Shown here: positions 36,896 through 46,640 of the stretch, piece after piece | Layout of the letters: each line of letters opens with the position of its first letter | Position numbering within the stretch: the first letter of the stretch is position 1 | Assembly (NCBI GenBank): GCA_020829485.1 | Contig: JAIVFU010000020.1 | Coordinates: 29,873 to 93,872, forward strand | From: Nostoc sp. CHAB 5834 | GTDB taxonomy: Bacteria > Cyanobacteriota > Cyanobacteriia > Cyanobacteriales > Nostocaceae | Reading direction: 5' to 3' | DNA length: 64,000 bases | The notes under the pieces: model-generated | The model's database searches: none | The model's input: only the letters and a program-made list of their open reading frames with translations | What the model was told of the DNA's origin: nothing | Position numbers and translations under genes: made by a program

Positions 36896-38164
36896 ATGAC
36901 ATCTAAACTGATGAAATTAGCTTCGCAATCGCAGTTATCATCGTGGCTGCCCTCGATACATCGCCAGGTATGGATTTTTGCAATTGGTAGATTTCTGTCG
37001 GAAGTTGGTACTGGCTGTACGCTGTTTTACACCCCGATCTTTTTTGTAAATCAAGTTGGTTTATCTGCAACCAGTGTTGGGGTAGCCTTGGGTAGCGCCT
37101 CGATTTCCGGCGTTGTAGGGCGGATTGTAGGTGGTTCTTTAGCTGATTCTGAACGCTGGGGATGCCGCCGCACTTTGTTGCTAGCCACGGCGATTTCCGC
37201 AATTGGTTCTCTGGTTTTAGCTACAACCAATAATTTTACGATTTTGGTAATCGGCAGCTTGATTAGTGGTTTAGGGATAGGTTTTTATTGGCCGGCGGCT
37301 GAAGTTGTTGTTGCTGATGCCAGCCAGATTGACAATCGCCGCGAAACTTTTGCGATCGCTCGCCTAGCTGATAATCTTGGATTAGCGATCGGAATTATGC
37401 TTGCTGGGTTTTTGATCGCCGTAATTGGGAGTTATCGATGGCTATTTGTGATTGATGCCATCTCTTTTTTGGTGTTTTTTGGGGTTGTCTATGTAGGAAT
37501 TAGTGAAACTGAACAGCAGATAGGGGAATCTGAAAAGACAGAACTTTTTGCTTCTTGGATGGCAGTATTAAGCGATCGCCGTTTCCTGGTTTACATAGCA
37601 GTTAATATATTCTTTACAATCTATATTTCTCAAATCCACAGCACCCTGCCGCTTTTCTTCAAAAACTTTGTTATAAAAAGTACTACCGAAGGATTTGCTC
37701 AAACTACGATTAGCGTTCTATTTGCTTGGCATCTGGTGTTCGCCATCATCTGTCAGTTGCCTGTCACTAGCATCTTAAAACGTTGCTCTCACACACTCGC
37801 GCTTACTGTTTCCGCTATTTTCTGGGCAATTGGTTTTGGCCTGATTTGGGTAAGCGGCACTGCCCCATCTCATCATCTGGTTTGGGCAATATTGGCATTA
37901 GGAGTATTTGCTGTGGCGATTGTCTCCTATACTCCATCTGCTGCTTCTTTAGTGACTGATTTAGCCCCGGAGAATCAACGCGGCGTTTATTTTTCCATCA
38001 ACGCTTTATGCTGGGCTATTGGCTCTTTTATTGGTCATCCCTTGGGTGGATGGGCATTAGATCAACCACAAATTATTACAAATAGTTACTGGCTATACTT
38101 AATCTTGAGTGTGGCGATCGCTGTGGCAATTTTACAGTATCTCAATCGAATTTTGTCTGAGTAG
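36896..38164 (+). CDS. MFS transporter
   Basis: 422 residues and about 12 transmembrane segments. The loop 2-3 motif GRIVGGSLADSERWGCRRTLL is the family signature (G-x3-D-R-x-G-R-R-like). Large hydrophobic helices alternate through the sequence with a central cytoplasmic loop near 190-210. Substrate unknown; sequence style is that of drug or sugar efflux-type carriers. It starts with ATG at 36896. Confidence 0.9.
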   Translation: MTSKLMKLASQSQLSSWLPSIHRQVWIFAIGRFLSEVGTGCTLFYTPIFFVNQVGLSATSVGVALGSASISGVVGRIVGGSLADSERWGCRRTLLLATAISAIGSLVLATTNNFTILVIGSLISGLGIGFYWPAAEVVVADASQIDNRRETFAIARLADNLGLAIGIMLAGFLIAVIGSYRWLFVIDAISFLVFFGVVYVGISETEQQIGESEKTELFASWMAVLSDRRFLVYIAVNIFFTIYISQIHSTLPLFFKNFVIKSTTEGFAQTTISVLFAWHLVFAIICQLPVTSILKRCSHTLALTVSAIFWAIGFGLIWVSGTAPSHHLVWAILALGVFAVAIVSYTPSAASLVTDLAPENQRGVYFSINALCWAIGSFIGHPLGGWALDQPQIITNSYWLYLILSVAIAVAILQYLNRILSE

Positions 38165-38194
38165 GGGCGCACAGATGTGCATACGTGTCAACTT

Positions 38195-38370
38195 AACGTA
38201 AAAGCCATTAGCAAGGAACTTCAGTTCCTTGCTAATGGCTAAAGTCTACTGAAGTAGACTAAAGATTTTTAGGAATATTTAGTCTACTTCAGTAGACTTT
38301 AGCTATGAGCCTTGAACTTTAGTTCGAGGCGGGCGAGTCAGCTAACAGTTAAGCTACTTTTAGCTTAAGT
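38195..38370. repeat. Complex hairpin repeat family, copy at 38 kb
   Basis: Consecutive palindromes: GCCATTAGCAAGGAAC faces GTTCCTTGCTAATGGC; then AGTCTACTGAAGTAGACT occurs as a palindrome twice (about 38243-38260 and 38281-38298) flanking ATTTTTAGGAATATTT; it closes with CTTGAACTTTAGTTCGAGGCGGGC. A related copy is at 56318-56468 and a fragment at 32505. Confidence 0.7.
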
Positions 38371-38405
38371 TGATACCAATGACAGATGTGCGCTTATTTT
38401 TCCCT

Positions 38406-39056
38406 CTATTGACGGCGTTCTTGCAACTTACGATATACAGATTTTAAATCAACTTGATGGTGAGCTAAGGCGACCAAAGTATGATATAGCAAATCAGCCA
38501 CTTCACCTGCGATCGCATCTGCTTCATCATCTTTAAAGGCCATTACCACCTCGGCGGTTTCTTCACCAATCTTTTTCAAAATTTTGTTATCGCCACCTGC
38601 GAATAGTTTACAAGTATAAGAACTTTCTGTCGGATTATCGCGGCGATCGCATATTATTTGAAACAATTGCGACAATGTATCCCCTGGTGGTGGGGCAATT
38701 TTTCCTTCTATTTGGTGAAAGCAACTACGTTCTCCAGTGTGGCAGGCAATATCTCCTAATTGCTCTACACCTATTAGTAGCGCATCACTATCACAGTCAT
38801 AACGGATACTTTGCACTTTTTGAATATGTCCAGAAGTCGCCCCCTTGTGCCACAATTCTTGCCGGGAACGACTCCAAAACCAAGTTTCTTCAGTTTCTAA
38901 AGTTTTTTGTAACGACTCCTGATTCATCCACGCCATCATCAGGACAGTACCATCCAAATAATCTTGGACAATTGCAGGCACTAGACCCCGTTCATCGTAG
39001 CGAATTTCCTCAACAGGGATGGCGTTATGCAGAGAGTGCGAATCGTTAGAAGACAT
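38406..39056 (-). CDS. hisI: Bifunctional phosphoribosyl-AMP cyclohydrolase / phosphoribosyl-ATP pyrophosphatase
   Basis: Steps two and three of histidine synthesis in one protein (HisIE). 216 residues. The cyclohydrolase half (about 1-120) has [24 protein letters not shown], the zinc Cys of YDCDSDA and CHTGERSCF. The pyrophosphatase half (about 125-216) has [16 protein letters not shown] and [13 protein letters not shown]. Complete, ATG start. The usual his partners are not adjacent; his genes are scattered in cyanobacteria. Confidence 0.96.
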   Translation of the reverse strand: MSSNDSHSLHNAIPVEEIRYDERGLVPAIVQDYLDGTVLMMAWMNQESLQKTLETEETWFWSRSRQELWHKGATSGHIQKVQSIRYDCDSDALLIGVEQLGDIACHTGERSCFHQIEGKIAPPPGDTLSQLFQIICDRRDNPTESSYTCKLFAGGDNKILKKIGEETAEVVMAFKDDEADAIAGEVADLLYHTLVALAHHQVDLKSVYRKLQERRQ

Positions 39057-39157
39057 ACCAGCTAGTTTGCTCTAATGAGAATAATTCATGGATTCACGAT
39101 ACCATTCTCAATAGGGCAACTGGCATGTTTTTTTGAATTGAACTATTTTATCTAGCT

Positions 39158-39346
39158 CTAAACAAGAACATTCCGTTCCATAGCAGACTGCATCTTTACA
39201 GCACTCAAAGCAACTTTGTGAGCTTTTGAGGCTTCACCATACCAATGGATCGCCGAATTAAAAGCTGCTCGGTAAAGATCCTGGTATGCTTCAGATAATC
39301 GAGTTTGAATATCTAGAGGTAAGTCTTTATTCGAGTTGTATAACAT
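39158..39346 (-). CDS. ChaB-like small protein
   Basis: 62 residues. DLPLDIQTRLSEAYQDLYRA followed by AFNSAIHWYG and HKVALSAVKMQ matches the ChaB domain, named for a putative cation-transport regulator. Stand-alone ChaB proteins of this size are usual in cyanobacteria; molecular function is unclear. It lies between hisIE and hemL on the minus strand. Confidence 0.75.
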   Translation of the reverse strand: MLYNSNKDLPLDIQTRLSEAYQDLYRAAFNSAIHWYGEASKAHKVALSAVKMQSAMERNVLV

Positions 39347-39451
39347 ATTATTATTTTTTGGTTCAGCTATTTATATAGAATAGAAATTCTAAGTAGTTTT
39401 TGACACTATCCTAAGATAGAGCTTTTTATTGCCCACTGTTAGGAGAGAACC

Positions 39452-40750
39452 TTGGTAAATACCACAATTAAAACAACAAAATCACAAGAAGTTTTCGCTG
39501 CTGCTCAAAACCTCATGCCCGGAGGAGTCAGTTCTCCAGTTCGTGCCTTTAAATCTGTGGGCGGACAACCCATCGTTTTTGATCGTGTTAAAGGCGCATA
39601 TATTTGGGATGTAGATGGCAACCAATATATAGACTATGTAGGCACTTGGGGCCCAGCTATTTGCGGTCATGCTCATCCAGAAGTAATTGCAGCCTTGCAT
39701 GAAGCTTTAGAAAAAGGCACGAGTTTCGGCGCTCCCTCAGTCCTAGAAAATGTTTTGGCAGAAATGGTAATCGATGCCGTTCCTAGCATCGAAATGGTCA
39801 GATTTGTCAACTCTGGAACTGAAGCTTGCATGGGAGTTTTGCGACTGATGCGGGCTTTCACAAAACGAGACAAAATCATCAAGTTTGAAGGCTGCTACCA
39901 CGGACACGCCGATACGTTTCTAGTCAAGGCGGGTTCTGGTGTTGCCACACTTGGCTTGCCAGACTCACCGGGAGTTCCGAAAGCAGCAACTAGCACCACT
40001 CTAACCGCGCCCTTTAATGACTTAGAATCCGTCAAAGCCTTGTTTGAAGAAAACCGCGACGAGATTGCTGGTGTGATTCTTGAGCCAGTTGTCGGCAATG
40101 CTGGATTTATTGCACCTGACGCTGGCTTCTTAGAAGGATTACGAGAACTAACTCACGAGCATGGAGCATTATTGGTATTTGACGAAGTGATGACAGGCTT
40201 CCGTATTGCTTATGGTGGCGCTCAGGAGAGATTTGGTGTTACTCCCGACTTAACGACTTTGGGTAAAGTAATTGGTGGTGGTTTGCCAGTAGGAGCTTAT
40301 GGCGGTCGCCGAGATATTATGTCAATGGTTGCTCCCGCCGGCCCCGTATATCAAGCTGGGACTCTTTCTGGTAATCCTTTGGCGATGACTGCTGGTATTA
40401 AGACTTTAGAATTGCTGCAAAAACCAGGTACTTACGAGTATCTTGACCGGATTACTAAGAAGCTAGCAGATGGTTTGCTGAAAATTGCCAAAGAAACTGG
40501 TCATGGGGTGTGCGGTGGTCAAATCAGCGCCATGTTTGGCTTATTCTTTACCTCTGGCCCAGTTCATAACTACGAAGATGCCAAAAAGTCTGATACAGCC
40601 AAATTCGGACGTTTCCATCGGGGGATGTTAGAGCGTGGTGTTTACTTAGCACCCTCTCAATTTGAAGCTGGGTTTACGTCTTTTGCTCACACTGAAGAAG
40701 ATATTGATCAGACTTTAGCAGTTGCACGAGATGTAATGTCTAGCCTTTGA
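39452..40750 (+). CDS. hemL: Glutamate-1-semialdehyde 2,1-aminomutase
   Basis: PLP enzyme that makes 5-aminolevulinate for haem and chlorophyll. 432 residues. Conserved segments: [37 protein letters not shown], the GCYHGHAD motif, FDEVMTGFR and [17 protein letters not shown], whose Lys carries PLP. It starts with TTG at 39452 with AGGAGAG just before it, clearly better placed than any ATG further in. A 22-bp perfect inverted repeat follows. Confidence 0.98.
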   Translation: MVNTTIKTTKSQEVFAAAQNLMPGGVSSPVRAFKSVGGQPIVFDRVKGAYIWDVDGNQYIDYVGTWGPAICGHAHPEVIAALHEALEKGTSFGAPSVLENVLAEMVIDAVPSIEMVRFVNSGTEACMGVLRLMRAFTKRDKIIKFEGCYHGHADTFLVKAGSGVATLGLPDSPGVPKAATSTTLTAPFNDLESVKALFEENRDEIAGVILEPVVGNAGFIAPDAGFLEGLRELTHEHGALLVFDEVMTGFRIAYGGAQERFGVTPDLTTLGKVIGGGLPVGAYGGRRDIMSMVAPAGPVYQAGTLSGNPLAMTAGIKTLELLQKPGTYEYLDRITKKLADGLLKIAKETGHGVCGGQISAMFGLFFTSGPVHNYEDAKKSDTAKFGRFHRGMLERGVYLAPSQFEAGFTSFAHTEEDIDQTLAVARDVMSSL

Positions 40751-40804
40751 CACTCTCAAACCTAAAGGTGAGTAGTCTATCAGCTTTGAATTGAGAGGTA
40801 AACA

Positions 40805-40863
40805 AGTTCGTAGTAAGCACTTTAGTCCTTGTTTTTTAAGCACTAAAGTGCTTACTACGAACT
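40805..40863. repeat. Perfect 22-bp inverted repeat after hemL
   Basis: AGTTCGTAGTAAGCACTTTAGT (40805-40826) is the exact reverse complement of 40842-40863, with a T-rich 15-base loop. It may serve as terminator for hemL and for the convergent fasciclin gene, though its style is that of a dispersed repeat. Confidence 0.7.
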
Positions 40864-40921
40864 TTTCATTACTAGCTTGACAGGCCACTAGTCTGCTACA
40901 AGTTGTACTGTTATCTCAAAA

Positions 40922-41752
40922 CTACAAGTCAGGAGGTAAAATCACCTGATCAATTGCATGGATTACACCGTTAGTGGCTGTGATATCTGCCTGTGTGACT
41001 TTAGCTTCATTGACAGTTACACCGCTGGCAGGATCAACTTTAACGTTGATTGCGCCACCTTCAAGGCTTTTAACTTCACCAGACTTCAAATCAGTGGACA
41101 ATACCTTACCAGGTACTACATGGTAAGTTAAAATCTTGATCAATACTTCTTTGTTGGCTGGATTTAACAATTCTTGCAAAGCATCTTGTGGCAACTTAGC
41201 AAAAGCTGCATCAGTAGGTGCAAAAATGGTTAAGTTATCTTTGCCTTGCAAAGCTCCAGCCAATCCTGCGGCTTTCAAAGCCCTAGTTAAGGTTGTAAAG
41301 GAAGCGTTTGACTCTGCCAACCCTAGTAAGTTTTTACCTTGATTGTCGCTTGCTCCTGGCTCTGGTGGAGTTGTTGTAGGTGTCTCAGGGGGTTGAGTTT
41401 CCGGGGTAGGACTTGGAGGGGGGGGTGGAACTTCACCAGGTGTAACACTACCACCACGATTATAGGGCGGCTCGTTGAAAATACTTGGTCTGGGATTTGT
41501 TACACTACCTTTCTGCGCTACTTGTTTGGGTTTGGTATTGCCCTTTTCTATTTCGGAAGCAGCTTCAACAGGTGTGGATTGAGCGTTTACTTGAAGACGT
41601 TGAGCCTTGTTATAGGGGGCTTCGTTAAAAATACTGGGGTTAGGATTTAGTGCCTCTTTAGCTTCAGATGGTAAAGTAATAACCAGGCTGAAACTACTAA
41701 ATCCTGCTATGCCTGCCAACGCGATCAGCAATTTGCTGTAATTTGTCTTCAT
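40922..41752 (-). CDS. Fasciclin (FAS1) domain protein, exported
   Basis: About 276 residues from ATG 41752; a longer in-frame start at 41815 adds 21 residues lacking a good site. Signal peptide near the start (LLIALAGIAGFSSFSLVITL). A low-complexity linker holds two near-identical NPxPSIFNEPPYN-type motifs and a Pro-rich run. The C-terminal ~135 residues are one FAS1 domain: LTRALKAAGLAGALQ, FAPTDAAFAKLP and a YHVVPGKV-type segment. FAS1 proteins mediate surface adhesion; probably periplasmic or outer-surface. Confidence 0.9.
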   Translation of the reverse strand: MKTNYSKLLIALAGIAGFSSFSLVITLPSEAKEALNPNPSIFNEAPYNKAQRLQVNAQSTPVEAASEIEKGNTKPKQVAQKGSVTNPRPSIFNEPPYNRGGSVTPGEVPPPPPSPTPETQPPETPTTTPPEPGASDNQGKNLLGLAESNASFTTLTRALKAAGLAGALQGKDNLTIFAPTDAAFAKLPQDALQELLNPANKEVLIKILTYHVVPGKVLSTDLKSGEVKSLEGGAINVKVDPASGVTVNEAKVTQADITATNGVIHAIDQVILPPDL

Positions 41753-42308
41753 AAATTTTGTTTGTCTTTTTGTCCACACATTACATAAAGATTTATAACA
41801 TCTTGCTATGTACAAAATCTAACCTAAGAGGGAAGAAAAATTTTTCCCTATAAGAGTTTGTTCTGGTCAGGTAAAATATCAAACTTCGGCTCACGCTGAT
41901 AATTATGAAATATATCTAGCACATATTGTATGTAATGAGGATATTTTTTTTCCTTATACTAATTCTGTATGAAGATGCGCTAAACCATATTAGGACTGAA
42001 GTATAAGAAAGAAAAACGAACCGCAAAGGGCGCAAAGGACACAAAGAAAGAAAGAAAGAAAATTTGGCGCAGCCTCACAGAGAAATGGTATGAGCGGTTA
42101 AGTTGATTTATGTATGCTAAATTTAATTATTTGATATTTTAATCAGAAAATAATCCTTTTTAATTCGATGATTTTGCTAAAAATCAGGCATAAGTTCAAC
42201 CAAAATCTCAATTAGATAGCCAAAAAGTAAATAATGTAAAGAAAAATTACTTTAACTAAAGATACAATTGTAAAGTTAAGAAGTTGAGCCAGTTATAAGG
42301 TATACAAC
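41753..42308. other. Gene-free stretch with dispersed repeat
   Basis: About 550 bases without a gene. The segment 41954-42028 matches 27921-27985 (GTATGAAGATGCGCTAAACC, AACGAACCGCAAAG) and continues into AAAGAAAGAAAGAAAG. No other feature is recognised. Confidence 0.55.
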
Positions 42309-43103
42309 ATGCTGGAATTATACCAATGGGAACTATCTCAATACTCAGAGAAAGTGCGCCTAATTCTAGATTTTAAAGGACTAGATTACCGCAAAATAGA
42401 GGTTACACCTGGGATTGGACAGGTAGAACTATTCCGGCTGACTGGTCAGAAACAAGTCCCGGTATTAAAGGATCGTAATCGATATATTGCGGATTCTACG
42501 GAAATAGCTAAGTATTTAGACTTAGAGTATCCCGATCGCCCAATAATACCGCAAGATCCCAAAAAACGGGGTTTAACTTTATTAATAGAAGAATGGGCTG
42601 ATGAGTCCATAGGTATCAAAGGTCGCAAAGCACTATTTGCAGCAATAAGTCAAGATCAAAATTTCCGCAAGTCTTTATTACCCACCTCAACACCAGATAT
42701 ATTTAAGAGTCTGGTTGGAGGAGTACCCACTGACTTACTGACAGTGCTAGGTTTTGGCGTAGGTTATAGTCCAGATATTATCCAGTCAGCGATCGCATCT
42801 TTAAAACAAGACTTGGAAGCGGTAACGTTATTATTGGCAGATAGTCCTTATTTAACTGGAGATGAGCCGACTTTAGCCGATTTGGCAGTAGCTGGATTAT
42901 CGATATTGTTGAAATTCCCCTCTGGCCCCTATCTGGATTTACCAGCTTCTCTTAGAGGTAAAGGATTGCCAATCTTTTCCGAGAATATAGATTATGAACC
43001 ATTCTTTACCTGGCGCGATCGCCTTTACGCCCAATTCCGCAAATCATTAATCAGTACCACTCCACCAACGGGAAGTGCGCCAACTTCGATTCAGATTGAC
43101 TAG
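42309..43103 (+). CDS. Glutathione S-transferase family protein
   Basis: 264 residues. N-terminal thioredoxin fold with LYQWELSQYSEKVRLILDFKGLDY, the cis-Pro region QKQVPVLKDR and DSTEIAKYLD for glutathione binding; C-terminal helical domain with the ADLAVAGLSILL segment. Cytoplasmic conjugation or reduction enzyme, substrate unknown. The stop codon TAG (43101-43103) lies within the left terminal repeat of a MITE-like element (43099-43211), so the present C-terminus was probably set by its insertion. Confidence 0.88.
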   Translation: MLELYQWELSQYSEKVRLILDFKGLDYRKIEVTPGIGQVELFRLTGQKQVPVLKDRNRYIADSTEIAKYLDLEYPDRPIIPQDPKKRGLTLLIEEWADESIGIKGRKALFAAISQDQNFRKSLLPTSTPDIFKSLVGGVPTDLLTVLGFGVGYSPDIIQSAIASLKQDLEAVTLLLADSPYLTGDEPTLADLAVAGLSILLKFPSGPYLDLPASLRGKGLPIFSENIDYEPFFTWRDRLYAQFRKSLISTTPPTGSAPTSIQID

Positions 43104-43211
43104 CACCGCAAGGCGGAAGTCAAAAGTCAAAAGTCAAAAGTCAAAAGTTTTGTATATCAAGGCTTTTGCAAGTTTTAAACTGGTAGCTTGATTTACGCCG
43201 CGCTGTACTAG
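43099..43211. mobile_element. MITE-like element, ACTAGTACCGC family, copy 2
   Basis: Starts with ACTAGCACCGCAAGGCGGAA and continues with four GTCAAAA heptads, like the copy at 4194. The right end TTTACGCCGCGCTGTACTAG matches imperfectly. Length about 113 bp. The stop codon of the upstream transferase gene is inside the left end. Confidence 0.65.
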
Positions 43212-43232
43212 GTAATGGGCATTGGGCATGGT

Positions 43233-43271
43233 GGAAAATAACTAATGACTAATGACTAATGACTAATAACA
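43233..43271. repeat. Heptad repeat spanning the HerA start region
   Basis: AACTAATGACTAATGACTAA TGACTAATAACATG: the repeat unit ATGACTA supplies two or three in-frame or out-of-frame ATG triplets at the gene start, so the exact start is uncertain. Confidence 0.6.
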
Positions 43272-45001
43272 TGAATTCAGGACAGCCATTAGGTTCGGTT
43301 ATTCAAGGTTCTCTAACTGAAGGCTTAGAAGTACGATTGCATCCTGACATTTCTGTGGAAGATATGCGGGTGGGTAAGTTTCTCATTGTGCAAGGGATGC
43401 GATCGCGCTTTTTCTGTATGCTGACAGATGTAGCATTGGGGGCTGCTAATGCCCGGATTATTGCCAATCCCCCTAATTGGGAAGATACTTTTTTACGAGA
43501 TGTTTTAGCCGGAAGTGGTACTTATGGGACTATCAACCTCGCGCCGATGTTGATGTTCACTCCCGAATCGGAAGAATCTTTCTCCCCAACAAATGGCAAA
43601 TCAACTAATCCCTTCCTCCCATCGGTGACGGGTTTGGCTTCATTTGTGCCACAAACCAGTACTACAATGGAATTGTTGCCTGTTAAAACTATTCCTAGCC
43701 ACTTTAGCCAAGTTTACGATGCAAGTGTTGACGATTTTCGCCGGGTATTTGGTTGGGAAGATGACCCCCAAAGGCGTAATTTTTCCATAGGTAAACCTTT
43801 GGATATGGATGTGCCCGTTTGCATCGATTTAAACCGCTTCGTGGAACGGAGTAATGGGGTTTTTGGGAAATCTGGTACTGGTAAATCCTTTCTAACACGG
43901 TTACTTTTAGCTGGCGTTATCCGTAAAAATGCGGCAGTAAACTTGATTTTTGATATGCACTCTGAGTATGGCTGGGAAGCCGTTGCAGAAGGGAAAAACG
44001 TTAGTACTGTTAAGGGTTTAAAGCAACTTTTTCCCAGCAAGGTAGAAGTTTACACCCTCGACCCGGAATCGACAAAGCGCCGAGGTGTGCGTGATGCTCA
44101 AGAACTTTATTTGAGTTATGAGCAAATTGAAGTTGAAGATATTAAGTTATGTAGCCGAGATTTAGGACTCTCTGACGCAGCCCTGGATAACGCCAATATT
44201 CTATATAGCGAGTATCGCAAGTCTTGGATTGTCCAGTTGCTGAATATGACTAACGAAGAAATCGAGATGTTTTGCGAGGAGAAGCGGGGACACAAAGGCT
44301 CGATTATGGCATTACAGCGCAAACTGATGCGTATGGATAATTTGAAGTATATGCGTGCGGTTTGCCCCCAGAATTACATTGATAAAATTGTGCAATGTCT
44401 GGAAGCTGGGAAGAATGTTGTGATAGAATTTGGTTCCCAGTCTAATATGCTCTCTTATATGTTGGTGACGAATATGATCACCCGACGTATTCACGAGCAT
44501 TACGTCAAAAAAGCTGATAGATTCCTGCAAAGCAAAAATCCTTGCGATCGCCCCACGCCATTGATGATTACCATTGAAGAGGCGCACCGTTTCCTTGACC
44601 CAGGAGTGGTACAAAGTACTATCTTTGGGACTATCGCCAGGGAACTGCGAAAGTATTTCGTCACACTTTTGGTAGTTGATCAACGTCCATCAGGTATTGA
44701 TAATGAAGTCATGTCCCAGATTGGGACTCGGATAACCGCTTTGCTTAATGATGAAAAAGACATTGACGCGATTTTTACAGGTGTATCTGGTGGTGGTGGA
44801 CTGCGATCGGTATTGGCAAAGTTAGACTCTAAGCAACAAGCTTTAATTTTGGGTCATGCTGTTCCTATGCCAGTAGTAGTACGTACCCGTCCTTACGACG
44901 CAACTTTTTACAAAGAAATTGGTGAACCAGCCTGGGAAGAAAAACCTGACGCAGAAGTATTCGCTGCTGCTGAACTAGCCAAAGCTGACCTGGGATTCTA
45001 G
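43259..45001 (+). CDS. HerA-like ATPase (DUF87)
   Basis: 580 residues. N-terminal beta-rich region (HAS-barrel-like), then RecA-like/FtsK-HerA ATPase with Walker A GKSGTGKS near 203-210, LIFDMHSEYGWEA downstream, Walker B in PLMITIEEAHRFLD and DQRPSGIDNEVMSQIGTR near the end. HerA proteins are hexameric DNA translocases, usually with NurA; here no NurA gene lies near. The start at 43259 lies in a heptad repeat, so the next ATG at 43271 is equally possible. Confidence 0.87.
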   Translation: MTNNMNSGQPLGSVIQGSLTEGLEVRLHPDISVEDMRVGKFLIVQGMRSRFFCMLTDVALGAANARIIANPPNWEDTFLRDVLAGSGTYGTINLAPMLMFTPESEESFSPTNGKSTNPFLPSVTGLASFVPQTSTTMELLPVKTIPSHFSQVYDASVDDFRRVFGWEDDPQRRNFSIGKPLDMDVPVCIDLNRFVERSNGVFGKSGTGKSFLTRLLLAGVIRKNAAVNLIFDMHSEYGWEAVAEGKNVSTVKGLKQLFPSKVEVYTLDPESTKRRGVRDAQELYLSYEQIEVEDIKLCSRDLGLSDAALDNANILYSEYRKSWIVQLLNMTNEEIEMFCEEKRGHKGSIMALQRKLMRMDNLKYMRAVCPQNYIDKIVQCLEAGKNVVIEFGSQSNMLSYMLVTNMITRRIHEHYVKKADRFLQSKNPCDRPTPLMITIEEAHRFLDPGVVQSTIFGTIARELRKYFVTLLVVDQRPSGIDNEVMSQIGTRITALLNDEKDIDAIFTGVSGGGGLRSVLAKLDSKQQALILGHAVPMPVVVRTRPYDATFYKEIGEPAWEEKPDAEVFAAAELAKADLGF

Positions 45002-45008
45002 ATAATCA

Positions 45009-45060
45009 TTTGTCAGTTGTCCTATGTCCTTTGCAAATGACTAATGACTAATGACAAATC
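45009..45060. repeat. Inverted heptad repeat (GTCATTTGTC family)
   Basis: CATTTGTCAGTTGTCCTATG and its inverted relative TGACTAATGACTAATGACAA lie shortly after the HerA-like gene. Same family as the insertion in hppD and the tract at 59414. Confidence 0.65.
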
Positions 45061-45564
45061 CCTAATTCGTAACATCCCTCCATTTTCACAGGAAATTAAG
45101 TTCGGTTATCCGGCTAGTTTTGGCAACAGAAGATGAGTTTTTAGCGTCACTATAGATATAGTCAGTAATTTCAAGGAAGTTTAATTTTTTTTGCAAATCG
45201 GCAATTTTGAATTATAATTAGAGATTTTATCTTAAAGTACTTTACTATTTGCCTGATTTATCCTACTATAAAGTAAATGGAACTCATACCGACTTCGGAT
45301 TTCCATCTGCTATTAGTAAATGCATAAGAGAAGAATTCTCCAAAACAACCAGTGTGCTTATATAGAAATTGAAAATTTAAGAGATTGAAAATTTAGGGAA
45401 GGTAGGGGAACCTATCATTGGGAGTTTACGTCTGAACAACGGCTAGATCAATTGATAATTACTTTTGATAGCTCCCGATATTTCGTGATAGATGTACTAC
45501 CTTTCTCCATTGATTTTAGTAAGATAACATACATTGTGTTTACGGAGTAGAGGATAACACATCA
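45061..45564. other. Long leader region before the sigma factor
   Basis: About 500 bases of AT-rich DNA without a gene. It contains TAGTTTTGGCAACAGAAGA at 45115-45133, nearly identical to the start of the candidate small RNA at 35988. Long untranslated leaders or promoters are usual before group 2 sigma factors. Confidence 0.45.
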
Positions 45565-46548
45565 ATGCCTACTGTCAACACCCAAACGGAAAACCTCAAT
45601 ACCAAATTCACGGCTGATATGGTGCGAACCTATCTGCGAGAAATTGGTCGTGTACCACTGCTAACCCGTGAACAAGAGATTGTCTATGGAAAGCAGGTGC
45701 AACAAATGATGAAGTTCATCGACGCTAAAGAAGCTTTAGCGAAGAAACTGCACCGCGAACCGGAAATGTCAGAGTGGGCTGACCACGTTCAACAATCGGA
45801 AACCGAGATCCAACAAACGGTGGCGCAAGGTAAGCGGGCGAAGCAAAAAATGATCGAAGCGAATTTGCGCTTGGTTGTTGCTATTGCCAAAAAGTACCAA
45901 AAGCGGAATATGGAGTTTCTGGATTTAATCCAGGAAGGAACACTAGGATTAGAGCGGGGTGTGGAGAAATTTGACCCAATGAGGGGTTATAAGTTCTCAA
46001 CTTACGCTTACTGGTGGATTCGCCAAGCGATTACCCGTGCGATCGCTCAACAAGGTCGTACCATCCGCTTACCGATCCACATTACCGAAAAACTGAATAA
46101 AATCAAGAAAGTGCAGCGCGAATTGGCTCAAACCTTGGGGCGATCGCCTACTCCAGCCGAAATTGCCAAAGAACTGGAAATAGAACCTGCTCAGATCCGC
46201 GAGTACCTGAACATGGCGCGTCAACCAGTATCTTTGGATGTTAAAGTTGGCGATAACCAGGATACTGAGTTGCAAGAAATGCTCGAAGATGATGGCCCAT
46301 CACCAGAGTATTACACCAACCAGGAATTCTTACGCCAAGACTTGAACAACCTGCTAGCAGAACTGACTCCGCAACAGCGACAAGTTTTAGCCCTGCGCTT
46401 TGGTTTAGAAGATGGTAATGAAATGTCATTGGCGAAAGTGGGTGAGAGATTGAATCTCAGCCGTGAACGCGTCCGCCAGTTAGAGCATCAAGCTTTGGCT
46501 CATCTGCGTCGCCGTCGTGCCAATGTCCAAGAATACGTTGCTAGTTAA
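45565..46548 (+). CDS. Group 2 RNA polymerase sigma factor
   Basis: 327 residues of the sigma-70 family, lacking the long region 1.1 of the principal factor. Region 1.2 (MVRTYLREIGRVPLLTREQE), region 2 (ANLRLVVAIAKKYQ, then FLDLIQEGTLGLERGVEKFD, YKFSTYAYWWIRQAI), region 3 and region 4 (LTPQQRQVLALRFGLED, LSRERVRQLEHQAL) are all present. Recognises promoters under stress or nitrogen/light change. It is of the SigB/SigD type; I do not assign a letter. A hairpin terminator follows. Confidence 0.95.
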   Translation: MPTVNTQTENLNTKFTADMVRTYLREIGRVPLLTREQEIVYGKQVQQMMKFIDAKEALAKKLHREPEMSEWADHVQQSETEIQQTVAQGKRAKQKMIEANLRLVVAIAKKYQKRNMEFLDLIQEGTLGLERGVEKFDPMRGYKFSTYAYWWIRQAITRAIAQQGRTIRLPIHITEKLNKIKKVQRELAQTLGRSPTPAEIAKELEIEPAQIREYLNMARQPVSLDVKVGDNQDTELQEMLEDDGPSPEYYTNQEFLRQDLNNLLAELTPQQRQVLALRFGLEDGNEMSLAKVGERLNLSRERVRQLEHQALAHLRRRRANVQEYVAS

Positions 46549-46554
46549 AATGAG

Positions 46555-46577
46555 AGACGCGAAAAGCCGCGTCTTTC
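46555..46577 (+). terminator. Terminator of the sigma factor gene
   Basis: AGACGCG pairs with CGCGTCT around AAAAGC, followed by TTCTAC, 7 bases after the stop. Confidence 0.6.
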
Positions 46578-46640
46578 TACCACGTTGGTGATGCGCCTCC
46601 TGAATCCAGGGGGCTATTTTTTTATGCTGATAACCCAATT

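Noticed and set aside
40922..41815. Fasciclin start at 41815
   Set aside because: The extra 21 residues put a charged stretch before the signal peptide; the ATG at 41752 gives a normal one.
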